A stretch of 64,000 bases of DNA from Haloarcula marismortui ATCC 43049 (GCF_000011085.1 NC_006394.1:91301-155300); one strand, 5' to 3'; numbered from the stretch's first letter, positions 34,054-42,049 are shown. Notes: a model not told the origin generated them from the sequence alone. Made by a program: numbers and translations.

Positions 34054-34088
34054 GCGGTTTTTCGGGCCCCTGAATGGGCGCGGGGCGA
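34054..34088 (+). promoter_or_regulatory. GC hairpin leader element 10
   Basis: GCGGTTTTTCGG, then GCCCC/GGGGC around a loop with TGAATGGGCGC. ATG 34115 is 26 nt downstream. Confidence 0.6.
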
Positions 34089-34114
34089 CCAACAGCCGCC
34101 TCGCGAGTTCCGTT

Positions 34115-35116
34115 ATGTCCCTCGGTTTGAGTCCAGACTCCAGCACGGCTAGCGACATCGCTGTCGCCAGACAAGCGGACCATGTGGCGTTCCTCCATCG
34201 AGCCCCATTCGTCGCCGATTCTCTCGCCCTCGGATTTCTCCCCGGGTTTCGGGAAGACTGTGGGTACCAGACGGACCAGTACCTGAACCTCGAGATTCCT
34301 GTCGGGATGCTCGACAACGATTTTCGGGATCCCGATCTGGAGCGGTTCGTCGACCGCTTTTTCGAGTACGAACCACGTGTCGGGGTCATCGGGGACGTCG
34401 ACGAAATCGACGACGTCGACGCCCACGTCGCTGCTGCTCGTGAAATCCAAGCGAGCTACCCCGAAGCTGAGCTCATCGTCGTTCCGAAGTCGCGGGCGGT
34501 GATCGACGCGATACCTGAGAACCTCGTCCTCGGGTATTCACGGGGATACGCCGACCGCCTGGCCCACGATTTCTCCGATCCAGCCGATTGGAGAGGGCGG
34601 CGCGTCCACATTCTCGGCGGGAGTCCGCCCAAGCAGCTCGACGCTATTCGACAGTTGACCCGACCGACACTCACTGACGAGCCACCGGCCGATATCGTCG
34701 GCGTCGACTGGAACGGGCTGCATCGCGGCGCACAGTTCGGTGAGTTCTGGACGGCCGACGGCTGGGACGACAGCGGTCGCGACGCCGACCACGTCACCGT
34801 CCGAAAGACGGTGCGCCACAGCCTCGCTCGGGTCCGTGAGTTCTGGAGGGCGCACGGAATCTGGCCCGAAACGACACCGCAAGACGAGGGGCTCAACGTC
34901 GAGTACGAGGGACCGAGCCCTGCCGATCTCGAGGACGCCGCCTGTACCGAGTGCGGGACGAACGTCTGGCGAACCCGCCGCGGCCCGTACGTCGCCGAGT
35001 ACGATACCGGCGCAATCTGTGGATACTGCAGCTACGAGTGCTACTTCAGCCACCGTCATCGGAACAATCTAGAGGAAATCGCCGGCGATCAGAGCGTCTA
35101 CCTCCCGCCGGCGTGA
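34115..35116 (+). CDS. DUF6610-like haloarchaeal protein
   Basis: A 333-residue protein. VAFLHRAPFVADSLALGFLP then GFREDCGYQTDQYLNLEIPV and GMLDNDFRDPDLERFVDRFF match a haloarchaeal family I recall as DUF6610. A central alpha-beta region (GVIGDVDEIDDVDAHVAAAR, LVLGYSRGYADRLAHDF, RVHILGGSPPKQLDAIRQL) resembles a TIM-barrel such as archaeosine transglycosylase-type proteins. A C-terminal zinc ribbon has CTECG and CGYCSYEC. A base- or nucleotide-modifying role is a guess. The start follows the hairpin. Confidence 0.7.
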   Translation: MSLGLSPDSSTASDIAVARQADHVAFLHRAPFVADSLALGFLPGFREDCGYQTDQYLNLEIPVGMLDNDFRDPDLERFVDRFFEYEPRVGVIGDVDEIDDVDAHVAAAREIQASYPEAELIVVPKSRAVIDAIPENLVLGYSRGYADRLAHDFSDPADWRGRRVHILGGSPPKQLDAIRQLTRPTLTDEPPADIVGVDWNGLHRGAQFGEFWTADGWDDSGRDADHVTVRKTVRHSLARVREFWRAHGIWPETTPQDEGLNVEYEGPSPADLEDAACTECGTNVWRTRRGPYVAEYDTGAICGYCSYECYFSHRHRNNLEEIAGDQSVYLPPA

Positions 35117-35125
35117 CTTCGCGAC

Positions 35126-35160
35126 CTGTTTTTCGTGCCCCCAGAGAGGGCGAGGGCTCC
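35126..35160 (+). promoter_or_regulatory. GC hairpin leader element 11
   Basis: CTGTTTTTCGT, then GCCC/GGGC around a loop with CAGAGAGGGCGA. GTG 35188 is 27 nt downstream. Confidence 0.6.
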
Positions 35161-35187
35161 TTCGAAAGCTCTCAGAGGTGACTTCCA

Positions 35188-35535
35188 GTGAGTCAACAAC
35201 AGAGTCCCGACAACGTCTCGGTCGACGATATTCCCGTCGATATCGACAACACGCAATCAGCGGAGGTCGATCCAGCCGACGTCCCCGACGAAATCGAATC
35301 CATCACCCGTGGGCTCGTCGGTGAGCAGCCGCCGACGAATCCCATAGTGGTTCTCAAAGCGGCCCGGTGGTGGTACATTCACGGCAAAGGCGGCACGGAT
35401 CCCGCCTTCCAATGGGCCATCGAGTGGGCGCGTCATCTTGCGACCGACACGCCCAGTGACGTCGAGCAGTTCGACGAGTTCCTCGAGTACCTCGTTACGG
35501 TCGGCTTTGCAGACGAACGTCACGAGCTCCGCTAA
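35188..35535 (+). CDS. Hypothetical backbone protein
   Basis: A 115-residue protein from GTG 35188 (MSQQQSPDNVSVDDIPVDID). The structured part is NPIVVLKAARWWYIHGKGGT then AFQWAIEWARHLATDTPSDV, tryptophan-rich helices. It is flanked by hairpin elements on both sides. Unknown family. Confidence 0.65.
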   Translation: MSQQQSPDNVSVDDIPVDIDNTQSAEVDPADVPDEIESITRGLVGEQPPTNPIVVLKAARWWYIHGKGGTDPAFQWAIEWARHLATDTPSDVEQFDEFLEYLVTVGFADERHELR

Positions 35536-35543
35536 CCGACAGA

Positions 35544-35579
35544 GCGGTTTTTTGAACGCCCCTGAAGGGTGCGGTGCGG
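35544..35579 (+). promoter_or_regulatory. GC hairpin leader element 12
   Basis: GCGGTTTTTTGAA, then CCC-TGAA-GGG with outer CGC/GCG. ATG 35623 is 43 nt downstream. Confidence 0.55.
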
Positions 35580-35622
35580 TCTGAACAGACGCAGTCGCCG
35601 TGAATTCGATTCGGTGATCACG

Positions 35623-36549
35623 ATGTCTACGACCAGTGATTCGTCGGTTTCCTTCGAGGAGACCGACACGCGTTCAGACGAGATGAACAGCACTATCGAA
35701 CAGTGGATCGACGACCTCGTCGCCGGCGTCGACGACGCGCAGGCCAGCAAAGAGTTCCAAGAGTGGCTCGATGTCCAGAGTCGTTTCCACGACTACTCCT
35801 ACCGGAACACGCTCCTCATCAAGCGACAGTGTCCCGAGGCGAGCCGGGTGGCTGGCTACCGGACGTGGCAGGAGGAGTTCGACCGCCACGTCAAGGAGGG
35901 CGAGTCGGCCATCTGGATCTGGGCGCCGATCATCACCAAGCAGTGCCCGGAGTGCGAGAACTCTCCGAGCTACCACGAGGACAGTGACTGTGAGTACGAC
36001 GAGACGCCACCCGAGGAGTGGTCCGAGGGCCTGGTCGGGTTCAAGCCCGCGCCGGTGTTCGACGTCTCCCAGACCGAGGGCGAGCCGCTTCCCGACCTGG
36101 ACACGGAAGCGACCGGTGACGCCGGCGACCTCGTCGAACAGTTGACTGGCGCCGCTGACGACCTCGGCGTGACGGTGCGGATTGTTCCGGCCGAGGAGTG
36201 GACCCACGGCGAGGCGAAGGGCATCTGCGAGCAGCTGAGCTTCGTCGACGTCCAGCCGCTCGTCGAGGTGCGTGATCGGGAGAATAAGGCCGACCTCGCG
36301 CGGACCCTGATTCACGAGTACGCGCACGCCCTGCTCCACTTCGACGTCGACGACGACACCGAGCGGGCAAAACGCGAAGTGGAGGCCGAAGCCGTTGCGT
36401 ACGTCGTCGGGCGGTACTTTGGGTTGGACACCAGCGGGTCGGCGTTCTACCTCGCTGCGTGGGAGTCGGACGATCCCGAGGTCGTTCGCGAGCGCCTCGG
36501 GCGGATTAGTCGGACGGCAGAGGAACTCATCGACGTTCTCGAAGGCTGA
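35623..36549 (+). CDS. ArdC-family antirestriction protein
   Basis: A 308-residue protein. Residues about 40-105 (FQEWLDVQSRFHDYSYRNTL, then GYRTWQEEFDRHVKEGESAI) are the ArdC N-terminal ssDNA-binding domain. A short zinc knuckle (CPEC near 108-111, with C123 nearby) follows. The C-terminal half is an ImmA/IrrE-like zincin with HEYAH at 231-235 and a downstream EVEAEAVAYVV helix supplying the third ligand. ArdC proteins protect incoming plasmid DNA from host restriction during transfer. Its presence supports a mobile element. The start follows hairpin element 12. Confidence 0.85.
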   Translation: MSTTSDSSVSFEETDTRSDEMNSTIEQWIDDLVAGVDDAQASKEFQEWLDVQSRFHDYSYRNTLLIKRQCPEASRVAGYRTWQEEFDRHVKEGESAIWIWAPIITKQCPECENSPSYHEDSDCEYDETPPEEWSEGLVGFKPAPVFDVSQTEGEPLPDLDTEATGDAGDLVEQLTGAADDLGVTVRIVPAEEWTHGEAKGICEQLSFVDVQPLVEVRDRENKADLARTLIHEYAHALLHFDVDDDTERAKREVEAEAVAYVVGRYFGLDTSGSAFYLAAWESDDPEVVRERLGRISRTAEELIDVLEG

Positions 36550-36567
36550 ACAGCTGACTTCGCGGGT

Positions 36568-36607
36568 TTAACCAACAAATTCGTCGGTCACTCACTTTGT
36601 TGGTTAA
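36568..36607. repeat. TTAACCAACA inverted repeat 4
   Basis: TTAACCAACA (36568-36577) and TGTTGGTTAA (36598-36607), starts 30 bp apart. Hairpin element 13 begins at the next base. Confidence 0.8.
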
Positions 36608-36640
36608 GTTTTTCAGCGCCCGCCGAAGGGCGGAGGCGCA
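36608..36640 (+). promoter_or_regulatory. GC hairpin leader element 13
   Basis: GTTTTTCA, then GCGCC/GGCGC outside and CGCC/GGCG inside, with GAAGGG in the loop. ATG 36660 is 19 nt downstream. Confidence 0.65.
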
Positions 36641-36659
36641 TCTCACCCTCCGTCAAACC

Positions 36660-37475
36660 ATGACTGATCGATATCTCACGGCAGTTCTCGAGGAAGCCGA
36701 GCGCGTCGCAGAGCAGCACAATCAAGTCGCGCAATCGGCGGACAATCAGGCCCACGAGTACCTCCGATACGCTGTCCTCCGACTCCTCGAAGACGAGACC
36801 GGAGAACAACCTCACGCCTTGCAGCTCGACGGTGTAACCGTCGGATACGGGAGCGACGAGGCGATGTTCGACAGCTGGAGTGACGCCGTCGAGTGGTGGG
36901 ACCATATTCCGCCCCAAGAAGGATGCACTCGGTTCCGAATTTTCTATCCTGCCGAGTACGAGACGATCCCTCGAACCATCGTCGACGCGATGGGAGCACT
37001 CGGCGCATGGCGCGTCTGGTCCGGTGACGCTGTCGCCTGCGGGTCCTATGACCATCGAGACCGTCGCGAAGTCCACTACCTGTGGCGAGAGGGGCATCCG
37101 ATCGAAGCCCTGCTGGTCGACCGGCTGCAGAGCCCTGACGCCGCTACGCCTGACGGGGGCCAGACAGGAGATATGCGTGATCGGATGGTCGTCGCAGAGT
37201 CTTCTTCTCAAAGCGACGATCTCGATCCCCGAACGAGGCGAGCCGTCACCGAGGAAATGTCGATTTCGTTGCTCGAAAAAGGCGGTCAGTATGAGGTGCG
37301 ATCCGGGTCGGGAAACCGATACGAAGTCGACATCGTCAGTGAGTCGTGTTCCTGTCCCGACTGGCAGCAGCGAGCACCCGATGGAGGATGCAAGCATCTG
37401 CGGAGAGTCGATCTCGAGATCATGCGCGGCAGTGTTCCACGGCCCGACGGGCGACTCCCAAAGACATCGATTTGA
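36660..37475 (+). CDS. SWIM zinc-finger protein
   Basis: A 271-residue protein. The C terminus, YEVDIVSESCSCPDWQQRAP then DGGCKHLRRV, is a SWIM zinc finger (CxCx(n)CxH), a domain that binds DNA or protein. The N-terminal 150 residues are unknown (LTAVLEEAERVAEQHNQVAQ then FDSWSDAVEWWDHIPPQEGC). It may act in transcription or repair of the element. It carries both an inverted repeat and a hairpin upstream. Confidence 0.75.
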   Translation: MTDRYLTAVLEEAERVAEQHNQVAQSADNQAHEYLRYAVLRLLEDETGEQPHALQLDGVTVGYGSDEAMFDSWSDAVEWWDHIPPQEGCTRFRIFYPAEYETIPRTIVDAMGALGAWRVWSGDAVACGSYDHRDRREVHYLWREGHPIEALLVDRLQSPDAATPDGGQTGDMRDRMVVAESSSQSDDLDPRTRRAVTEEMSISLLEKGGQYEVRSGSGNRYEVDIVSESCSCPDWQQRAPDGGCKHLRRVDLEIMRGSVPRPDGRLPKTSI

Positions 37476-37618
37476 GGCCTTTTCGCCGAGGGACCGTTTT
37501 TTCGGAGCATATCGTCTACCTCGGAACGTCGTCTACTCCCGTCGCTGCAATCCACTTGTTCGGTTCGTTCTCCAGGATGTCCCAAATGTAGAAGGACACG
37601 TACGACATTAGTCGAGCT

Positions 37619-38386
37619 ATGGAATTCTTCACGGCGGCCGACGTTCTCAGCCACAGAACGGCCGCGACACCAGATGAGCCCGTAACTGTCGATCTGGATG
37701 ACTCGATTCAGAATGCCTTGACGCTCATGCTGGAACACGATTTTGACCAGCTCCCAGTGGTGAGCGATGATGGTGTTGAGGGTACAGTCACGTACAAATC
37801 GGTCGCAAAATACGTGAAGTCAATGGACGATCCGCGGGTCGAGGAGACCTCCGTCAAAATCGCCCTGAATACAAATCCCAAATTCGTGGAGCGAGACCAC
37901 GATATTTTCGAGTTGTTCGATACGCTTGCGGAGGATGACTATGTCCTGATTGGCGACCAAGATGACTTGGACGGGATCCTGACCCGCTACGATATCCTCT
38001 ATTTCCTCGAACATCAGGTCGAACCGTTCCTCCAGATCGGCGAGATCGAGGAAAGTCTCCGCCACCTGTTCCGTACATTCTTTGATGACCTGGACCAGGC
38101 TATCGACGAGACGTTCGCCGATCGCGCTGAGCATGACGAGAGCTATGAGGCGCCTGATCGCCCCGAAGACTTCTCGTTCGATGACTATCGGATGTTCATG
38201 ATGCGAAACCTCGATCACCTGCCACCCCGCCTCTCACAGGAACGCGACATGGTCGAAAGCCTGCTTGAAGATATCCGTGAGACGCGGAACGCGCTTCTCC
38301 ATTTCCGGGCCGAAGCCGATGAGGTTGATCGGGACCAGTTGGATATGGCCCATGGGTACTTCACTGGCATTGCAAGTACCGTGTAG
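37619..38386 (+). CDS. CBS-domain protein with HEPN-like C-terminus
   Basis: A 255-residue protein. Two CBS motifs occupy about 5-130 (VTVDLDDSIQNALTLMLEHD then FDQLPVVSDDGVEGTVTYKS; DYVLIGDQDDLDGILTRYDI), a fold that binds adenine nucleotides. The C-terminal helical region ends with ETRNALLHFRAE, containing R223-NALL-H228, the RX4H motif of HEPN ribonucleases. The combination suggests a nucleotide-sensing RNase, as in abortive-infection systems; this is inferred. It lies 98 bp upstream of the amber-split gene, same strand. Confidence 0.7.
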   Translation: MEFFTAADVLSHRTAATPDEPVTVDLDDSIQNALTLMLEHDFDQLPVVSDDGVEGTVTYKSVAKYVKSMDDPRVEETSVKIALNTNPKFVERDHDIFELFDTLAEDDYVLIGDQDDLDGILTRYDILYFLEHQVEPFLQIGEIEESLRHLFRTFFDDLDQAIDETFADRAEHDESYEAPDRPEDFSFDDYRMFMMRNLDHLPPRLSQERDMVESLLEDIRETRNALLHFRAEADEVDRDQLDMAHGYFTGIASTV

Positions 38387-38484
38387 GGCACCACCAAGCC
38401 CACCGAATTTTACCGGTACTCTATATCACTGACAGAGATTAAATATCGAGTCTACAATGGGCAATTGTAGAGGAAGCTCTCGTT

Positions 38485-38961
38485 ATGGATTGGCCGTATT
38501 TAACGCAGACGTCCGGACCTTCGCCCGATGCGAGCGAAAACCAGTATTTCACGATCGAGGGCAACGTCCGGAACCACTATGTGGACTTCCCGAACCATCT
38601 CGTCGACGCGTTCTTCTCGAAGATACTGCACGAAGTGCCCGAAGCCTATCCGAACGATCCCGAGAGCCAGTACAAGGCGGCACTCGAAGTCACAGAGCGA
38701 TATAATGAGGCACTTGATGAGATGGGGCTGGACTTCCTCCAGCTCCGGGTTGTCGACCGGTCCTCATCACGCCCCCACCCGTATTATGGGCTCCAAATCC
38801 ATGGATTGGATAGCTCCAGGTTCGATGCCTTTCTCGACTCGTTCGCAGAGACAGACGAAACGACGCTAGAGGAGAAATACCACTATCTCCACGGCTCAAA
38901 ATACCCGGTCTCGGAAGTGGCCAGCAAATCGCAATCGGATTCCATTGCGTCGAGAAAGTAG
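38485..38961 (+). CDS. Hypothetical protein, 5' part of an amber-split reading frame
   Basis: A 158-residue product (MDWPYLTQTSGPSPDASENQ) that stops at TAG 38959-38961. The next codon begins a 340-residue open frame in exactly the same frame, so this looks like the N-terminal third of a single gene. The segment holds VRNHYVDFPNHLVDAFFSKI and YHYLHGSKYPVSEVASKSQS. No motif is known. It probably forms a module with the CBS-HEPN gene just upstream. Confidence 0.6.
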   Translation: MDWPYLTQTSGPSPDASENQYFTIEGNVRNHYVDFPNHLVDAFFSKILHEVPEAYPNDPESQYKAALEVTERYNEALDEMGLDFLQLRVVDRSSSRPHPYYGLQIHGLDSSRFDAFLDSFAETDETTLEEKYHYLHGSKYPVSEVASKSQSDSIASRK

Positions 38962-39984
38962 GTGCAGGAGGCTGTCAAAGCGCGAGTTGAATCGGAGAAG
39001 GACTCGATCACAAAGACGACGGAGACGTTGCTCTCCAGGATCGACGAATGGCGTGACGAACTCCAAACATACTGGCGGCGGACGACGTGGCAACGGTTCA
39101 ATACCTTCCCCGCAGTGCATCTCTACCTGTTGGAGATGGAAAGCATCATCACCAATATCGATGTGCTTGCAGACCGCGGCTCGATCCCGCCGTGCTACCG
39201 AGAACTACGGAAGCTCTTGGAGAATTTGAGCTGGTCGGTGTTCGACGATCTTCTGTTCATCAACGCCGAGTACGCTACCATCTACGATGACTCCTCAGTA
39301 CCGGCGCATATCCCGCCACGCCCATTCTTGTCCGCAAATCAGCAATGGTATGACTGGGTTAGAGGTCGACAAACTCCGAGTTTTGAGACACAGCGCAGTC
39401 AGCTCCGGGACCGGATCTACGACCACAGTACCCGGTCACGACTCAGCTACGACGACAGGTACGGCATCACCAAGGGTACCATCACCGAAGTGCTCAAGAC
39501 GAACCTCTCCTACCCGCTCTACATCGCGCTGGCAGGACTCAAAGTAGAGACCACCGAGTCTGTCGAATCGTTCGTGACTCCTGTCAACCCTACCCATCTC
39601 AAGCCTGGTGTTCGCCGCACGATACAGAATGTCGTCCGATCACTGAAAGAGGGGCGACGGCTTGGCCAGCTTGACGAGGAGTTCATCGATACTCTCACCG
39701 ACGAACTACTTGACATCGAAGCCAACTACCTCGTACCGCCGTTTCCATCCAACAATCACGTCATCGGTTACTTGGATTCGCTCTGGCACCACGAGCTTCC
39801 CTCCCGCCTCGATGACTTCTACGGCGAGTACAGCTTTTTCATTCACTCATATCCGTCTTCGTGGCAGATCTACCCTCACTCTTCCATCCTCGAGTTCAAG
39901 ATTCTCGCTCACGAGATTGATCGATTCAGCCACGCGACCTCTACCCTCATCGAACAGTATCTCACAACGTACCACCGGAATTGA
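38962..39984 (+). CDS. Hypothetical protein, 3' part of an amber-split reading frame
   Basis: A 340-residue open frame starting at the GTG directly after the upstream TAG, in frame with it. It begins with coiled coil (VQEAVKARVESEKDSITKTT) and continues with helical sequence (WRDELQTYWRRTTWQRFNTF, SYPLYIALAGLKVETTESVE). If the TAG were CAG the whole product would be 499 residues. The absence of any spacer or ribosome-binding signal argues against a separate gene; a nonsense mutation, a sequencing error or readthrough are the choices. Confidence 0.6.
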   Translation: MQEAVKARVESEKDSITKTTETLLSRIDEWRDELQTYWRRTTWQRFNTFPAVHLYLLEMESIITNIDVLADRGSIPPCYRELRKLLENLSWSVFDDLLFINAEYATIYDDSSVPAHIPPRPFLSANQQWYDWVRGRQTPSFETQRSQLRDRIYDHSTRSRLSYDDRYGITKGTITEVLKTNLSYPLYIALAGLKVETTESVESFVTPVNPTHLKPGVRRTIQNVVRSLKEGRRLGQLDEEFIDTLTDELLDIEANYLVPPFPSNNHVIGYLDSLWHHELPSRLDDFYGEYSFFIHSYPSSWQIYPHSSILEFKILAHEIDRFSHATSTLIEQYLTTYHRN

Positions 39985-39997
39985 GGGAGGCCGGTGA

Positions 39998-40038
39998 TTA
40001 ACCAACAATCTATGGCTCTGGCGAGTTGTGTTGGTTAA
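39998..40038. repeat. TTAACCAACA inverted repeat 5
   Basis: TTAACCAACA (39998-40007) and TGTTGGTTAA (40029-40038), starts 31 bp apart, 15 bp before ATG 40053. No hairpin element follows this copy. Confidence 0.8.
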
Positions 40039-40052
40039 TACGAAGGGTCCCA

Positions 40053-40373
40053 ATGTCCTACGAGCCACCGACGCCGCCGGCAGACCTTCCGGCGGACATC
40101 GTCGACACCCTCAACGAATACTCCTCAGACCAACTCCGCCACGTATCACGCTATGCGGAAGCGTTGGCCGAGTACAAAGAGCGAACGGACCGTCTCGAGT
40201 CGGACCACGACGACAAGGACGAAGAGCGCCCACCCGATCTCCCGGACGACGTCCCCACCAAGGCAACGATCACGATCAAGGAAATCAACGATAACCGCTA
40301 CTACTACTGGCAGTGGCGAGAGGGCGAAACGGTAACCTCCAAATACAAAGGTCCAGTCAAGTCGGAGGACTGA
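40053..40373 (+). CDS. Small hypothetical protein (DUF6788-like)
   Basis: A 106-residue protein. A helical start (LPADIVDTLNEYSSDQLRHV), an acidic linker, and PTKATITIKEINDNRYYYWQ followed by WREGETVTSKYKGPV, a beta-hairpin pattern of DUF6788-type haloarchaeal proteins, probably nucleic-acid binding. ATG 40053 is preferred; the frame upstream crosses the inverted repeat. Confidence 0.65.
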   Translation: MSYEPPTPPADLPADIVDTLNEYSSDQLRHVSRYAEALAEYKERTDRLESDHDDKDEERPPDLPDDVPTKATITIKEINDNRYYYWQWREGETVTSKYKGPVKSED

Positions 40374-40375
40374 AT

Positions 40376-40399
40376 CTATCGGGGCCACCCGCCCGATAG
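40376..40399. terminator. Bidirectional stem-loop between convergent genes
   Basis: CTATCGGG (40376-40383) and CCCGATAG (40392-40399) form an 8-bp perfect stem with an 8-nt loop, right after the stop at 40373 and facing the convergent gene ending at 40451. Confidence 0.6.
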
Positions 40400-40450
40400 C
40401 AATGTGTTCGCTCACCAAGGCGAAATCAAATCAGGGAATCACTCCCTACG

Positions 40451-40612
40451 TTACGCAGAACGCCGGTTTGACCGCGCAGAGCGGACGTCGGCACCGTCGC
40501 GGAGTTTGTCCGGACAGTACGGACACACCCGTGGCGTATCGACATTATCCGGGGTAAACACACGAGCATACTGTGCAGTAACGAAGGACCCGCAGTTCTG
40601 GCATTCGGGCAT
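40451..40612 (-). CDS. 53-residue zinc-ribbon protein (DUF7563-like)
   Basis: A small gene with ATG at 40612: MPECQNCGSFVTAQYARVFT then PDNVDTPRVCPYCPDKLRDG. CQNC... is one knuckle (C4, C7) and CPYC the other (C30, C33), a complete zinc ribbon. It matches a very conserved small haloarchaeal protein I recall as DUF7563. It is TATA-led on the minus strand (TATCCGTATAGTATAG just upstream). Function unknown, probably nucleic-acid binding. Confidence 0.8.
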   Translation of the reverse strand: MPECQNCGSFVTAQYARVFTPDNVDTPRVCPYCPDKLRDGADVRSARSNRRSA

Positions 40613-40855
40613 ACTACGGACGCTATACTATACGGATAAAGGCTTTCTGACCGAACGGGCCGTCTGAGCAACGAAGCACGCTTGAACTAGGACAGCACCA
40701 GTGATGCCCTGCCGCACAATACCCGACTGCGTCCGAAATGGCGGAATGAGAGACTTCCGTCTGTATCCATGAGCCTCAGAAGGCAGCAATCGACTTCGTT
40801 CGCAGTAGCGGGACAGACCACAGCCGTGGCGACGGGACGAAGTGAAGAAGGAGTG

Positions 40856-41266
40856 TCAGCGCTCGGGTCGCGGGGCAGTCTCGTACCGTTTGATGTCGTC
40901 GGTCTTCTCGACCCGGTCGTAGATCTCTCGAAGCGTGTCTTGTGCGCGGAGGAGCTTGTGGTCCTCGAGGAACTGCCGGCCGCTCTCACTGATTCCGTAG
41001 AACTTGTACGGGAGATCGTTCTGCCGGCGGTCCTCGGGCAAGAGGATCTCCTCGACGATGCCGGCGTCGACGAGCTGCTGGAGGTGCTGGCGAATCGTCG
41101 TCTGGCTCTTGCTCGGGTTGACGTAGTCGAGTTCCTTCAGCGTCGGTAGTTCCGACGGATGTCCGAGGATGTCCTGGAGGAGCGCGAACCGCGTCTCCTG
41201 GGTGACGACGTTGAGTCGCTCCCGTACGGAATCGAGATCGCTTGGCGGCTGATCGGAGGTACTCAT
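40856..41266 (-). CDS. Winged-helix transcription regulator
   Basis: A 136-residue protein. RERLNVVTQETRFALLQDIL, then SKSQTTIRQHLQQLVDAGIV and RQNDLPYKFYGISESGRQFL form an ArsR/PadR-like winged helix. The C-terminal helix (AQDTLREIYDRVEKTDDIKR) would dimerise. It is divergent from the 41388 gene beside the replication origin, so it may control that gene or local copy number. The ATG at 41266 is chosen; the upstream frame is unlike the family. Confidence 0.8.
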   Translation of the reverse strand: MSTSDQPPSDLDSVRERLNVVTQETRFALLQDILGHPSELPTLKELDYVNPSKSQTTIRQHLQQLVDAGIVEEILLPEDRRQNDLPYKFYGISESGRQFLEDHKLLRAQDTLREIYDRVEKTDDIKRYETAPRPER

Positions 41267-41387
41267 TACTTCGTTATTGGGGTGGTGCGTGCAAAAGCGT
41301 TTCGCCCTAATACGAATCGGGTAGGAGCGAATCGGTCTATGATGAGGTCGCCACATTAAAGCACGCTATCCGAGTATGCACGGGTAG

Positions 41388-41963
41388 ATGAGTGAGGATC
41401 CAGTCACTGTTGATGAACTCGCTGCGAAGGCCGAGGAGTATCTTCACGAGACCTCACTCACGCCGGCGGAGTACGAAGCGCTGAAACAGAGTGTTGCGGA
41501 GCTCACGCCGATCTTCTCGGCTGAGCATTCGTACTTTGTCCTCGGCAGCTATGGTCAACCCGAGATTCGCCGTCTCCAACTCGTGAAAGATCGCCTCAAT
41601 CGGCGGGCCGGCGCGTATGCATTTTTGATGGTCGACATCAGAAGTGAGTGGACGAACACCTATCTCAAATTCCGACTGCTCGCCGATTATACGGATACAA
41701 TCGTCGGTGTCGCCGAACACGCCCAGGGAGGGTTTCTGGTCGAACAGGGCTACTTCACGGCCCTGGAGGAATATTTCGCGAAAACGCACGTATTCAAGCG
41801 CGAATACGAACCACTCGACCTGGAGGACGTTGAGACCGGAGTGACGAGTGAGAATCCGTATAGTGGTATGCAGACGGCCATTTTTGAGATGTTGGACGAT
41901 GGCGGTCGGTTATGCCGGTGGACTACTGAAGACGAGCTCGTCGAGTGTGTTGGCACCCTCTGA
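41388..41963 (+). CDS. Hypothetical protein next to the origin
   Basis: A 191-residue protein. After an N-terminal helix, FVLGSYGQPEIRRLQLVKDR, AYAFLMVDIRSEWTNTYLKF, ADYTDTIVGVAEHAQGGFLV and YFAKTHVFKREYEP suggest a Rossmann-like alpha-beta fold, loosely like TIR/DUF4062-type sensor domains. No catalytic residues can be named. It is divergent from the winged-helix gene and lies next to the origin region, so a role in plasmid maintenance is possible. Confidence 0.6.
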   Translation: MSEDPVTVDELAAKAEEYLHETSLTPAEYEALKQSVAELTPIFSAEHSYFVLGSYGQPEIRRLQLVKDRLNRRAGAYAFLMVDIRSEWTNTYLKFRLLADYTDTIVGVAEHAQGGFLVEQGYFTALEEYFAKTHVFKREYEPLDLEDVETGVTSENPYSGMQTAIFEMLDDGGRLCRWTTEDELVECVGTL

Positions 41964-42049
41964 GCGGACACCTGTGACCTGACGTTCGCTGGCGCAGTCG
42001 GCTGGTATTCGATAGCCCGGTTGGCGATGGCTGCAGAATGTCGTGGACG

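Noticed and set aside
1993..36640. GC hairpins as intrinsic terminators
   Set aside because: The T-rich run precedes the stem in the direction of the gene and several copies lie 5-20 nt before a start codon, so termination of the upstream gene alone does not explain loop conservation.
38959..38961. TAG as pyrrolysine codon
   Set aside because: Pyrrolysine use is not expected in haloarchaea and no pyl genes are in the window; nonsense mutation or error is simpler.
40404..40667. Plus-strand frame over the small zinc-ribbon gene
   Set aside because: The minus frame encodes a complete CxxC/CxxC ribbon with a TATA-like region; the plus frame has no support.
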